A DNA stretch of 64,000 bases from Sphingobacteriales bacterium 44-15 (GTDB lineage Bacteria; Bacteroidota; Bacteroidia; Chitinophagales; Chitinophagaceae): positions 329,942-393,941 of the forward strand of contig MKWG01000043.1 in NCBI GenBank assembly GCA_001899685.1. The letters are read 5' to 3'. Shown here piece after piece: positions 24,861-34,343 of the stretch. Within the stretch, counting starts at the first letter, position 1, and every line of letters begins with the position of its first letter. Below the pieces are notes generated by a model. It did not search any database. It was not told where the DNA came from and saw nothing but the letters and a program-made list of their open reading frames with translations. A program made the translations under genes and the position numbers.

Positions 24861-26330
24861 ATGGCTGATTTTTTTTTGAAATTAGATGGATTAACGGTAA
24901 GGGCAGGCGGGAAAGAGATCTTAAAAAATATACACTTAACTATCAGGGAAAATGAGCAATGGGCAATTGCCGGAGCTTCGGGCAGCGGCAAAACAACACT
25001 GGCGCATACCCTCGCCGGAAAACATTTTTATACCGGCACACTGCAGTACGGTACCGGCATTTCTGTTGCCGGTATTGTAGTAGTGGAGCAGCAGCACCGC
25101 TTTAAAAACCTTTCCAATACCTCGGATTTTTATTACCAGCAACGCTACAATGCATCTGATTCCGAAGACGCCATAACAGTACAAACCCTGTTGCAGCAGT
25201 ATAACTCCGGCAGCAAAACCACCGTTTGCGGGATTGAAACCGCTGCCATCCCGGGGATCCTTCATATTGATCAGTTAATGCAAAAGCCCCTGATACAGCT
25301 CTCTAACGGGGAAAATAAGAGGCTCCAGATCGCGGCGGCTATTTTGCAGGAGCCTAAACTGCTCATTCTTGATAATCCCTTTGTGGGACTTGATGTGGAG
25401 GGCAGAAAAATACTTTCTGATATTCTTAATACATTGTCTGCAGCAGGCGTTAAAATACTGCTGATCACTTCCACCGCCGATATGCCCGGATGCATCACTC
25501 ATATATCGCTGCTCGAAAAGGGAACGCTTACAGCAATCAACAGGAAAGCGTATACTCCGGGAGCATGGAACGATCACAAAGTATTCAATATAGATCATGC
25601 ATTACTGCATCAGCTCAGACCCGGCAGCAGCCCATCGTTTGAATTTGCCATCAGGATGCAGCATGTGGAAATAGCCTATGGCGCGAAAAAGATACTGGAT
25701 GATGTGAATTGGGAAGTAAGGCGGGGAGAAAGATGGAGCATCTCAGGGCCTAACGGCGCCGGCAAATCCACCCTGCTCAGCCTGATTACAGGCGACAATA
25801 CAAAAGCATATTCCAACGAAATATATCTTTTTGATAAAAGAAGAGGCAGCGGCGAAAGCATCTGGGATATTAAAAAAAATATCGGCTATGTATCTCCGGA
25901 GATGCATCTGTTTTTTGATTATACCGCAACAGTATTTGAGACAGTAGCCTCGGGTATTTTCGATTCCATTGGTCTCTTCCGGCAGGTAACAGATGAGCAG
26001 CGGGAGCAGGTGATGCAATGGCTGCGCCTGTTCCAGCTGCAAAAGCTGGAGCGCAATCTGCTCTCCCGGCTGTCTGCCGGCGAGCAGCGCCTGGTATTGC
26101 TTGCAAGAGCGCTGGTAAAAAACCCGCCCCTGCTGATACTTGACGAACCCTGCCAGGGGCTGGACGCAGCACATATACAGCAGTTCAGGGAGATCATTGA
26201 TGACATCTGCAATGGCTTCCATACCACGCTGCTGTACGTAAGCCACTATAAAGAAGAGATACCATCCTGCGTAACAAAATTTCTCAAAATAAAAAACGGC
26301 AGGGCGCAGGTGGCTGATGGTCTGCTTTAA
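24861..26330 (+). CDS. Double ATP-binding ABC protein (ModF-like)
   Basis: The 489-residue protein holds two ABC nucleotide-binding domains and no membrane part. NBD1: Walker A GASGSGKTT at 38-46, signature LSNGENKRLQ, Walker B LLILDNP. NBD2: Walker A GPNGAGKST at about 296-304, signature LSAGEQRLVL, Walker B LLILDEP. In NBD1 the catalytic glutamate after Walker B is Asn, so this site probably binds but poorly hydrolyses ATP. The layout resembles E. coli ModF (molybdate-related) and differs from ABC-F translation factors, which have a linker between domains. No transporter subunit is adjacent; function is uncertain. Confidence 0.85.
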   Translation: MADFFLKLDGLTVRAGGKEILKNIHLTIRENEQWAIAGASGSGKTTLAHTLAGKHFYTGTLQYGTGISVAGIVVVEQQHRFKNLSNTSDFYYQQRYNASDSEDAITVQTLLQQYNSGSKTTVCGIETAAIPGILHIDQLMQKPLIQLSNGENKRLQIAAAILQEPKLLILDNPFVGLDVEGRKILSDILNTLSAAGVKILLITSTADMPGCITHISLLEKGTLTAINRKAYTPGAWNDHKVFNIDHALLHQLRPGSSPSFEFAIRMQHVEIAYGAKKILDDVNWEVRRGERWSISGPNGAGKSTLLSLITGDNTKAYSNEIYLFDKRRGSGESIWDIKKNIGYVSPEMHLFFDYTATVFETVASGIFDSIGLFRQVTDEQREQVMQWLRLFQLQKLERNLLSRLSAGEQRLVLLARALVKNPPLLILDEPCQGLDAAHIQQFREIIDDICNGFHTTLLYVSHYKEEIPSCVTKFLKIKNGRAQVADGLL

Positions 26331-26342
26331 TATGCCCGGTTT

Positions 26343-27680
26343 TCAATGGCTTGCCTGCGAGGTTGCTTTTTTCCCGTTCTTCCATACTTCTTCAATGGTT
26401 TCAGTATTATGGATATCTGTAAGCGGGTTCTGTCCCAATACAACGAAATCCGCCTTTTTGCCGGCTTCAAGCGTGCCGTAATCCTTATCGCAACGCAGCA
26501 ATTGCGCAGCATTCTTAGTGCTTACAGTGATCGCTTCAAGCGGGGTAAGCCCTGCCTGCACCATGAGCTGCAGCTCAAGGTGCTCTGCAAAGCCTTCTGC
26601 CCGGGTAGGCGTTGCCCCTGAATCTGTTCCCATCACTACGGTGATGCCCGCGTCATGGATCTTTTTGAGGTTGCGCAGCGCAGTGGCTAAGCCGGCTTTG
26701 ATCGTGCCATAGGACGGAGCGTTTCGCATTTTATCCTGAAACGCTTTGGAGCTCACCATTTCATATACTCCCGGTTCAAGTGAAGCTTTGAAAAAATCAT
26801 CGTGCAGCCATGCCGGGTTATCTGCATACATAAATTCAAATGCATCCCGCGACAGTGTGGGTATATACATGATATGCTTTTCTTTCATCTTTTTAAGTGT
26901 GCTTTCGTCTATATCCATGTCGCGTATGCTATGGGCAATGATATCTATACCCGCATCAATGAGCTTACCGGCATCAGCGAGATAATAGAGATGTGCTGCC
27001 ACGCGGAGATGATGCTTATGCGCCTCCCGTATAATGGCACGGTATACCGGCTCGGGCATCTTTGGGTTGGAGCCGCCAAAATCGTCCACCCATATTTTTA
27101 CTACTTCAGGCTTTAATTTTGCCAGCGCATTGATCTGCTTTGCGATCTCCGGGTCATCACCCGAAGTAAAGGTTTTGTCAAATCCAAAAGCCGCAGCCGG
27201 CGGGTTGCCGGGCATACCAAAACCAAACCCGGCTGAATACAGGCGGGCGCCGGGCAACAGGCCCGCACGGGAAGAATCCCTGAAGCCGCTGAAAATAAGC
27301 GGCCGGTCTGTACCCATACAAAGCAAAGCGCCAACGCCATAACGCTCATAGCGATCCAACTGCAGCAACAGGTTGTCTCTTGTATAATTTGCCGGGCTGC
27401 TGCCGTTCCCCTTTACATAACCTATATGGCTATGCGCGCTTATCAGCGCCGGCATAATGGTCTTGCCACTCATATCCACAATAGTGGCGTCTTTGGCTTG
27501 TAGATTGGAGCCGATAGCTGCAATCCTGTCTCCCCTGAGCAGCATATCCACATTTTCTGCCGGCCGGCCGCCATTGCCGTCAATAATACGGGCATGCCTG
27601 AGCAACACCGGGGTTTCCTGCGCATTGCAAGAAAAAGACAATGCGAGAGAGGCTATAAAAAAACAGGCTGTTCTTTTCAT
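26343..27680 (-). CDS. Secreted metal-dependent amidohydrolase
   Basis: A 445-residue protein with a signal peptide (SLALSFSCNAQ). The amidohydrolase barrel shows the first metal pair as HSHIGY (SAHSHIGYVKG, about 84-94), a likely bridging region VVKIWVDDFGG, His ligands in VAAHLYYL and IIAHSIRD, and the metal Asp in VMGTDSGAT. An outer strand domain (IDGNGGRPAENVDMLLRG and the C-terminal GKKADFVVLGQNPL) is typical of imidazolonepropionase/prolidase-like members. Substrate unknown. The gene is convergent with the ABC gene, 12 bp between stops. Confidence 0.9.
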   Translation of the reverse strand: MKRTACFFIASLALSFSCNAQETPVLLRHARIIDGNGGRPAENVDMLLRGDRIAAIGSNLQAKDATIVDMSGKTIMPALISAHSHIGYVKGNGSSPANYTRDNLLLQLDRYERYGVGALLCMGTDRPLIFSGFRDSSRAGLLPGARLYSAGFGFGMPGNPPAAAFGFDKTFTSGDDPEIAKQINALAKLKPEVVKIWVDDFGGSNPKMPEPVYRAIIREAHKHHLRVAAHLYYLADAGKLIDAGIDIIAHSIRDMDIDESTLKKMKEKHIMYIPTLSRDAFEFMYADNPAWLHDDFFKASLEPGVYEMVSSKAFQDKMRNAPSYGTIKAGLATALRNLKKIHDAGITVVMGTDSGATPTRAEGFAEHLELQLMVQAGLTPLEAITVSTKNAAQLLRCDKDYGTLEAGKKADFVVLGQNPLTDIHNTETIEEVWKNGKKATSQASH

Positions 27681-27744
27681 CCTGTAAGATTTTATTGATC
27701 ATGAAAAAAATCATCCAAAAGGTACGACTTCATCGTTAATAGTG

Positions 27745-27862
27745 TTATGTAGAGACGTGAAACCTGCCAGCCGGCAGGCTGGTGTGAGACGTGAAACGAT
27801 AGACGTGAGATATGAGACATCTTTCACCTTTATCTTCTCACCTCTCACTTCTCACGAATACC
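27745..27862. repeat. Partial copy of the GTTATGTCAA-type repeat
   Basis: The stretch starts GTGTTATGTAGAGACGTGAAAC, contains an internal hairpin CCTGCCAGCCGGCAGGCTGG and the run CTCACCTCTCACTTCTCAC, all shared with the repeats at 50283 and 56415, but the right end is missing. Confidence 0.5.
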
Positions 27863-27959
27863 GTTTATCCATCCCTGAAAGAGGTTCATTCATCGAAAAA
27901 AATTGGCAGACTAAGTGCATATTGATATTTTCGATCAATGTTAATCCGTAGCACAACCT

Positions 27960-28166
27960 ATGAGTTATTTATTATACAGATTCAGCAAAAACCCAAGGGA
28001 AAACTCACTTCAATATGTAAGGGAAGTGAAAAACGGAAAGATTGTGTTTACCAGGCATCCTTCTGAAGCCCTGCGTTTCTTCTTCTTCAAAGCTGTTATT
28101 TTAGCCATCCGCTATCGCGTTTCATGGATACCTGAAAAATATATTGGGAGGCGCAGAAAGCAGTAA
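27960..28166 (+). CDS. Short basic hypothetical protein
   Basis: A 68-codon ORF starting ATG at 27960. The product is basic with an aromatic centre (ALRFFFFKAVILAIRYR) that could be a single amphipathic or membrane helix, and ends RRRKQ. It sits alone between two repeats with no neighbour on its strand. No family is recognised; it may be real, since it is not a shadow of another gene. Confidence 0.4.
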   Translation: MSYLLYRFSKNPRENSLQYVREVKNGKIVFTRHPSEALRFFFFKAVILAIRYRVSWIPEKYIGRRRKQ

Positions 28167-28316
28167 ACGACAGATGTGAAACGACAGACGACAAACCATC
28201 TCATCTCCCCGGAACTGTTTCGTGAGATACAAACCAGGGCGAAGTGAAACGATAAACGTGAAACGACAAACAAAACTCTGTGCAACTTCGTGCCTCCCTG
28301 TCTCCGTGGTTCCTGA

Positions 28317-29315
28317 TCATTTCAACTTGTCTCTTCTCTCCTTCAGCTCTTTCCAGGTAGTAAATATGATGCCTTCTTTTTCAATAAACTTTTTCAACTC
28401 GGGATTAAGCATTGCCATGAAATCGCCCCTGCGGGTAATGCCGGAATCTGATATATAGGGAAACACTTCAGTAGTATTGGTACAATGCATAATGATCATA
28501 GTAACACCCGGCCTGAGAGATTTCAATACCTCTTCGTATTTTTTTGTTTTGAAATCACGGATATTTTCATCGGTGGGCGCTGTGCCCGGAGGTAATTTCC
28601 AGCTATAGCTGTCATTGTACAGGTCGTCCAGCACCGGCAGCCCTGCAGCCCATAATTTTTTCCCGACTGCGCGGGTCATCTCCATATCCGCTCCGGTATT
28701 TTTCATCTCTTCTGCGATCAGCGTATTGTGACCGCCAGGGAACATCACAGGTATCTGGTATGCTATGCCGACTTTTATATAACGCTCAATAAATGCCGGC
28801 GTGGCAAACAATGTGCCCATGTGTGAATCTATATGAGTAGGTTCAAAACCCATGGTTTTAGCCCTGTCTATCTGCGCCCTGATCTCCGTTTCTACTTCAT
28901 CGGCAGAAGCATGGGCTACTACGTCCTTAACTCCTCTCCACATCGCCCCTTCACTGTCTGTCAGTCCCGGCGTTTGTGTTTTCCCGCTCAGCGGTCCCCA
29001 CCGGTAATCTTTCCATTCCGAAGTGAGGGTAAGGTGCAGTCCTGCATCAAGTCCAGGATGTTCTTTCAGGTAGTGAACAAAGCCCGGCACCCAGGGGCAG
29101 GGCATCATTACACTGCAGGAGTTGGCTGCGCCTTTTGTCATGGCCTCAATACCACCTATATTGGAATCATACGACATTCCCATATCATCCACATGCATGA
29201 TGATCACCCTGGCGCCTTTGGGGTATCCTAATTTTTCAGCGAACGTTGTTCCCGTCTGCCCGTTTGAGAAAGCAACTGTCAGTAAAAGCACCCAAAGAGA
29301 AATTATATATTTCAT
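28317..29315 (-). CDS. Secreted YdjC/ChbG-type carbohydrate deacetylase
   Basis: The 332-residue protein has a signal peptide ending SNGQ (about 20). It shows the YdjC-fold metal site: MHVDDMGMS (about 41-49, two Asp) and HIDSHMGTLF (about 159-168, two His), with a late MIIMHCTNT strand. Members remove acetyl groups from sugars such as diacetylchitobiose. The export signal is unusual compared with cytosolic ChbG but common in Bacteroidota homologues. No glycoside-hydrolase neighbours, so the substrate is unknown. Confidence 0.9.
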   Translation of the reverse strand: MKYIISLWVLLLTVAFSNGQTGTTFAEKLGYPKGARVIIMHVDDMGMSYDSNIGGIEAMTKGAANSCSVMMPCPWVPGFVHYLKEHPGLDAGLHLTLTSEWKDYRWGPLSGKTQTPGLTDSEGAMWRGVKDVVAHASADEVETEIRAQIDRAKTMGFEPTHIDSHMGTLFATPAFIERYIKVGIAYQIPVMFPGGHNTLIAEEMKNTGADMEMTRAVGKKLWAAGLPVLDDLYNDSYSWKLPPGTAPTDENIRDFKTKKYEEVLKSLRPGVTMIIMHCTNTTEVFPYISDSGITRRGDFMAMLNPELKKFIEKEGIIFTTWKELKERRDKLK

Positions 29316-29384
29316 GAAAACCTTTTTTATACATGATCAACCAATATAAGAAGACATCTCAAACCTCTGCATACTCACCAAACG

Positions 29385-29512
29385 TGAGAAGTGAAATGAT
29401 AAATGCGAAATGCTCACCTTTATCGCCTGCCTGCCATGCCTACGGCAGGTAAACCGGTAGGCAAGTCTCCCTTCCCACAAAGAAATACGACAAATTACGG
29501 TCAACACAACAT
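29385..29512. repeat. GTTATGTCAA-type MITE-like repeat, copy 1 (left end degenerate)
   Basis: Shares with 50283-50420 the blocks AACGTGAGAAGTGAAATGAT, CGCCTGCCTGCCATGCCTAC, GGCAGGTAAACCGG(T/C)AGGC, AAGTCTC and an AAATACGACAAATTACGGTCAACAC-like right end. It ends 8 bp from the stop of the YdeI/OmdA gene. Confidence 0.7.
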
Positions 29513-29520
29513 TATATTAT

Positions 29521-30141
29521 TTATTTGTTGCTTTCATATTTCCAGTTTCTCTGCTTCCCCTCTCCTACCCATTCTATCATAGCTGTGATCCTTTTATCCC
29601 GCGTGGCATCTGTTTTGGCTTCACTGATCCATTCAATATATTCTCTTTTGTGGCTTGGGCTGAAAACTTCAAATGTTTTGCGGGCCTTAGCATTTTTCTT
29701 TAAAGCCTTTGTTACATAATCAGGCACTTCTACAGGACTTGAAGCAGCAGTGCTTTTTTGTTTGGGAGGAAGCTTAATGCCGGCTTCATTGAGCTGTGCA
29801 GCCTGCCTGATATAGCTTTTCAATATTTTATCCGGCGGCAGGTCTTCGGGAGCAGTTATCCTTCCGAGATGCCCTATGGATGCACGGTCTTTTACCGTGA
29901 GAATATGATCCGCATCCTTCATTAGGGATACTTTCCAGAAGCCGAACACACAATGCTGCTTAAATGCGGCCATGCTGCATAGTATCGCACCATACGCTTC
30001 AAAATGCGGGAATCCCCATTTGATAGTTTCCTGAACACCGGGACAGGCAGCATGCACAAGCTGCCTCAGATGTTGGAGAATGGGCCGTGCAAAAGAGGCT
30101 GATTTTGCTATATAAGCATCTACACGTTTGTCTGCGGGCAT
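29521..30141 (-). CDS. YdeI/OmdA-family protein (DUF1801 plus OmdA domains)
   Basis: The 206-residue cytosolic protein has an N-terminal DUF1801-like fold (about 1-125, with LRQLVHAACPGVQETIKWGFPHF as its core, quoted in part) and a C-terminal OmdA-type helical region starting at about 145 (VPDYVTKALKKNAKARKTF, then EYIEWISEAK). Combinations like this are annotated YdeI/OmpD-associated; relatives have been linked to stress or bacteriocin tolerance, but function here is unknown. A lysine-rich linker joins the domains. It stands alone, divergent from prfB. Confidence 0.85.
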   Translation of the reverse strand: MPADKRVDAYIAKSASFARPILQHLRQLVHAACPGVQETIKWGFPHFEAYGAILCSMAAFKQHCVFGFWKVSLMKDADHILTVKDRASIGHLGRITAPEDLPPDKILKSYIRQAAQLNEAGIKLPPKQKSTAASSPVEVPDYVTKALKKNAKARKTFEVFSPSHKREYIEWISEAKTDATRDKRITAMIEWVGEGKQRNWKYESNK

Positions 30142-30249
30142 ACAGTTTTATTTAAAAGGAAGAAAACATTTTCACGCAAGACCGTAAATGCAAAGTACAT
30201 AAAGAAAATATTGCAAATCAAACTTTTCCTCCATCAAAAATATTTCCCC

Positions 30250-30257
30250 TATTTTTG
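30250..30257 (+). promoter_or_regulatory. Putative -7 element of prfB (TATTTTTG)
   Basis: TATTTTTG lies 6 bp before the prfB ATG, with TTTTCC about 20 bp upstream as a possible -33 element. The mRNA would be nearly leaderless. Confidence 0.45.
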
Positions 30258-30263
30258 CCGCCT

Positions 30264-31362
30264 ATGACACAGGAGCAACTAAAAGATATGAGACAATCCC
30301 TCGGGGTGTTGGGGAGGTTTCTTTGACGTCGCTAACAGGCGAGATAAAATAGCAAGCGACAAGCAACTGACCCTTTCTCCCGGCTTTTGGGACGACAATG
30401 CAAGGGCAACGCAAATTCTCAAGAACATCAAGCTGAATGAATACTGGGTAAACCTGTATGAAAGTGTTCATACGGCAATTGAGGACTTTGCCGTTCTTTT
30501 CGAATTCTGGAAAGAAGGAGAAGGAACAGAAGAAGAGGTAAAAGCCGCCTTTGGGCATGCGAAATCCCTTATTGAAGAAGCGGAGTTTAAGAGCACGCTC
30601 AACCAGCCGGAAGACGAGCTGCCCGCCGTATTGCAGATCAACAGCGGCGCCGGCGGTACGGAAAGCCAGGACTGGGCGGAGATGCTGGCGCGCATGTACC
30701 GTATGTACGGCGAAAAGCAGGGCTGGAATGTAACAGAGCTCGACTGGCAGGAAGGCGATGGCGCCGGGGTAAAATCCGCAACACTGCAATTCGAAGGACC
30801 TTTTGCCTACGGGTTCCTGAAAGCAGAGAATGGCGTGCACCGCCTTGTGCGCATATCACCTTTTGACAGTAATGCGAGAAGACATACTTCTTTTGCCTCC
30901 GTATATGTTTATCCCCTGGTAGACGATTCTATTGAAATTGAAGTAAGTCCCGCCGACCTGGAGTGGGAGTTTTACCGGAGCGGTGGTAAAGGAGGACAGA
31001 ACGTAAACAAAGTGGAAACTGCCGTGCGCCTGAAACATATACCTTCCGGCATTATTGTAGAATGCCAGCAATCGCGCACCCAGGGCGAAAACCGAGAAAA
31101 AGCATTGAAAATGCTGAAGAGCCGCCTGTATGAAGAAGAGATGCGCCGGCGGGAAGAACTGAAAAATGCCAATAATGCCAGCAAGAAAAAAATTGAGTGG
31201 GGAAGCCAGATCAGGTCGTATGTATTTCACCCGTATAAAATGATAAAAGACCACCGCACTGATTACGAGGTGGGAAATGTGCAGCCTGTAATGGACGGTG
31301 AGCTTGACGGCTTTATCAAAGCTTACCTGATGATGGAAAAAGAAGCGGAAGCCGGCTCCTGA
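30264..31362 (+). CDS. prfB: Peptide chain release factor 2, with programmed +1 frameshift
   Basis: Release factor 2 ends translation at UGA and UAA. The coding region is in two frames: 20 codons from ATG 30264 to CTT at 30321-30323, then an in-frame TGA at 30324-30326. A +1 shift (CTT TGA C, next codon GAC at 30325) continues for 345 codons to TGA at 31360-31362, total 365 residues, the normal size. A purine-rich GGGGAGG lies just before the slip site, as in other prfB genes. The stop-codon-recognition SPF is in RISPFDSN and the peptidyl-release GGQ in [10 protein letters not shown]. This is the classic autoregulation: low RF2 favours the shift. Confidence 0.97.
30321..30327 (+). promoter_or_regulatory. 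Programmed +1 frameshift site CTTTGAC
   Basis: The CUU slippery codon, UGA stop and following C are the canonical prfB shift signal; GGGGAGG at 30311-30317 is the internal Shine-Dalgarno-like stimulator. Confidence 0.95.
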
Positions 31363-31838
31363 TAGCAATGCATAATGTAAATTTTGCTTTTATACAGCTT
31401 TTTGCACCATCGTTAAGGTTATTAATTCCTGCCAGAGATAAATAAAAAATATCTACCATCAGTTAAATCTTATTAAATAAAATAAAACATCTTAGTCGTA
31501 ATATTAAATTTTGTCAAAAACAAAAAACGGTTTAATTTCATTTCTTACAGTTTGCTACTGCCCTATCTGCGTATTCCCTGGCGATAAATGCTTATGCAAT
31601 GTCTGTTGCAATTATGTAACGGCATCGTAATTCCAGGCTATGCGTAAGGATGCCCGTCATCCGCTTTAATCAACAGCAATATGGCAATACCTGTAGCAAT
31701 CCATCACAAAAACAAATACACCTGCGATAAGCCGGTGAACTGCCTTCCTGCTATAGCTTGTCATCGGCTGGCATGTATTGCACGCATCTCCGTTGAAGCC
31801 TGTTTATTTTTTTGTGACCATAAAACCAATTTGCAACT
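31363..31838. other. Gene-free leader before the ATP-grasp trio
   Basis: About 475 bp, AT-rich in the first half (AATAAAAAATATC, TTATTAAATAAAATAAAAC). No ORF, tRNA, repeat or strong hairpin was recognised. It probably contains the promoter for the downstream operon. Confidence 0.4.
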
Positions 31839-33287
31839 ATGAGCCTTGAAGCCCTGTTAAAAGACTATACCTGTTCTCCCGGAGTATGGGATGAAATGTG
31901 CGATTCAGGAAATATCCGCCACCAGTACAGTAAATTAGTTTCATCTTTTCAGCATTTAAATGTTCCCGACCTGCAGCATAAGGACCGGCTTGCCGGGGAG
32001 ATGTTCATGAACCAGGGAATTACATTTACCGTATACAGCGACAACAGGGGCATTGAGCGCATTTTTCCTTTTGACATCATCCCACGTATCATCACCAGCA
32101 AAGAATGGGAAACCGTGGAGAAAGGGATTCAGCAACGCCTGAAAGCGCTCAACATGTTCCTGAAAGATGTATATAATGAACAGCAGATATTGAAGGATAA
32201 TATCATCCCGCAGCAGCTTATTGCATCATGCCCCCATTATCTGAGAGAAGTGCAGGGCATTAAAGTGCCTCATGATATTTATATTCATATTTCCGGCATT
32301 GACCTGATCAGAGGGGAAGACGGGAAATTCTATATACTGGAAGATAACCTGCGCACCCCTTCCGGCGTCAGCTATATGCTGGAGAACAGGGAAGTCACTA
32401 AAAGAATTTTCCCCGATATGTTTGCCGCCAGTAATGTAAGGGTCATTGGTAAATACCCGTTGATCCTGTATGATATCCTGCTTCAACTGGCGCCCACGCA
32501 GATATCTAACCCTGTTGTAGTGCTGCTTACCCCGGGCATGTACAACTCCGCCTATTATGAGCACACTTTTCTCGCCCGGCAAATGGGAATTTCACTGGTA
32601 GAAGGCCGCGATCTGGTAATTGACGATCATAAAGTGTATATGAAAACCACCAATGGCCTGGAGCAGGTGCATGTAATATACAGGAGGGTTGATGATGAAT
32701 TCCTTGATCCGCTGGCGTTCAACCCGGCGAGCGTACTGGGTGTTCCCGGCTTACTGACAGCCTACAGGAAAGGAAACGTTTCTATTGTAAATGCAATAGG
32801 CAATGGCGTGGCAGATGATAAAGCAGTATATGCCTATGTGCCGGCAATGATAAAATATTATCTCAACGAAGCGCCTATATTGGGCAATATACCCACTTAC
32901 GAGCTCGGGGAGGCCGATGCAAGGGAGCATGTATTTAAGCACATTGACAATATGGTAATTAAACGCACCAATCAGTCCGGCGGCTATGGCATGATCATGG
33001 GCAATTCCGTTCCTGAAGAAGAATGGAAAAAAGCACGAATGGAAATTGAGAAAGATCCCAGGAGCTTTATTGCGCAGCCGATCATAAAGCTTTCTACCGT
33101 ACCCTGTTTTATAGATGGCCGGCTTCAGCCCAGGCATGTTGATCTGAGACCTTATGCATTGTGCGGGCCCAATGGCGTACAAATTGTGCCGGGGGGATTG
33201 ACAAGGGTAGCATTAAAACAAGGTTCGCTAATCGTAAATTCCTCGCAGGGCGGAGGTAGCAAGGATACGTGGATCGTAGATATATAA
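31839..33287 (+). CDS. Circularly permuted type-2 ATP-grasp protein
   Basis: The 482-residue cytosolic protein belongs to the circularly permuted ATP-grasp family (PF04174/14403 type), thought to form amide bonds between amino acids or peptides. Seen blocks: FPFDIIPRIITSKEW, IDLIRGEDGKFYILEDNLRTPSGVSYM (in parts), VHVIYRRVDDEFLDP, NAIGNGVADDKAVYAYVP, and VIKRTNQSGGYGM. The YILEDNLRTPSG and DDEFLDP stretches are diagnostic. It is the first gene of a three-gene run with an alpha-E protein and a transglutaminase-like protein, an association known from comparative genomics. The product made is unknown. Confidence 0.93.
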   Translation: MSLEALLKDYTCSPGVWDEMCDSGNIRHQYSKLVSSFQHLNVPDLQHKDRLAGEMFMNQGITFTVYSDNRGIERIFPFDIIPRIITSKEWETVEKGIQQRLKALNMFLKDVYNEQQILKDNIIPQQLIASCPHYLREVQGIKVPHDIYIHISGIDLIRGEDGKFYILEDNLRTPSGVSYMLENREVTKRIFPDMFAASNVRVIGKYPLILYDILLQLAPTQISNPVVVLLTPGMYNSAYYEHTFLARQMGISLVEGRDLVIDDHKVYMKTTNGLEQVHVIYRRVDDEFLDPLAFNPASVLGVPGLLTAYRKGNVSIVNAIGNGVADDKAVYAYVPAMIKYYLNEAPILGNIPTYELGEADAREHVFKHIDNMVIKRTNQSGGYGMIMGNSVPEEEWKKARMEIEKDPRSFIAQPIIKLSTVPCFIDGRLQPRHVDLRPYALCGPNGVQIVPGGLTRVALKQGSLIVNSSQGGGSKDTWIVDI

Positions 33288-33388
33288 TTTCCCTTGAAAG
33301 ATATGACAGACAGCCTGGAGATATTTCAAATAAATAATTAAAAATTCAAAGGCTCAAAATATTTTTGCCAACTAATAAAACCCAAAAA

Positions 33389-34330
33389 ATGCTAAGCAGA
33401 ATTGCAGATTCCCTGTTTTGGCTGAGCCGCTATATGGAAAGGGCAGATGGTCTCATCAGGGCAACGACCACCCGTTATGTGCTGTCGCTCGACGGGGTGA
33501 CGATAGGGCATACTACCTGGCGCCCTATTCTCGAAACCTTTTCCATGGCGGATGAAGCAACGGTCAGTGCGCTGGAAAATGACACCAATGGAACGTTAGG
33601 TATACTGATGTGCGACCAGCAAAACCAAAGCTCATTAAAAGTCATTATTACAAGAGCCCGCGAAAATGCGCGCGGCGCCCAGGATCATATCACCAAGGAA
33701 GCGTGGGAAGAAGTAAATGCGTTATACCATCTCGTCAACCAGTTTACAGCCGGCGACGGGTTCGGGCAACAGGATATTATACAAACCCTGCAATTATTTT
33801 CGCATCACAGCCTGTTGTATACCGGTATTGCAGACGTAACTATGCCGCGTGGGCTTGGGTGGAGCTTTATGAATCTCGGCAAATTTATAGAGCGCTGTTT
33901 TGAGATCATTACAGAATCAGACCAGCATTACAAACAGATCAATTATAATCTTGGCGCGGAAAATGCTATCATTCAATGGAGAGAACTGTTATTTGCCCTG
34001 TCAGGCTATGAGCTGCACCTGAAAACATACCGTGGCTCCAACTATAACAAAAATGTACTTCACCAGGTGATCTTCAACGAAGATTTCCCTCATTCGGTAA
34101 TGTATACGCTTGAAAGAATAGAAAAATACCTGAATGATATCGTATTGGAAAACCAGTCGCCCGACAATATGGAACTGATGTGCAGCTTCAGAAGATTGTA
34201 CAGCCGTTTAAAATATATGGACAGGTCAACAATCAATAGCGGCAACCTCCGGCTTTTTTTTGATGATATAAGAACGGAAATGCTGCAGATAAGCCGGCAG
34301 CTCAACCAAAATTTCTTCTCCTATCAATAA
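33389..34330 (+). CDS. Alpha-E domain protein
   Basis: Start taken at ATG 33389 (MLSRIADSLFWLSRYMERAD), which is the standard opening for the family; a TTG at 33365 would add eight residues. The 313-residue all-helical protein (PF04168) has the repeated Glu-bearing helices and WSFMNLGKFIERC. Its biochemical role is unproven; the family always associates with circularly permuted ATP-grasp and transglutaminase genes and may be a scaffold or second enzyme of the amide-forming module. Gap to the ATP-grasp gene is 101 bp, to the next gene 13 bp. Confidence 0.9.
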   Translation: MLSRIADSLFWLSRYMERADGLIRATTTRYVLSLDGVTIGHTTWRPILETFSMADEATVSALENDTNGTLGILMCDQQNQSSLKVIITRARENARGAQDHITKEAWEEVNALYHLVNQFTAGDGFGQQDIIQTLQLFSHHSLLYTGIADVTMPRGLGWSFMNLGKFIERCFEIITESDQHYKQINYNLGAENAIIQWRELLFALSGYELHLKTYRGSNYNKNVLHQVIFNEDFPHSVMYTLERIEKYLNDIVLENQSPDNMELMCSFRRLYSRLKYMDRSTINSGNLRLFFDDIRTEMLQISRQLNQNFFSYQ

Positions 34331-34343
34331 CTATTGTTATACG

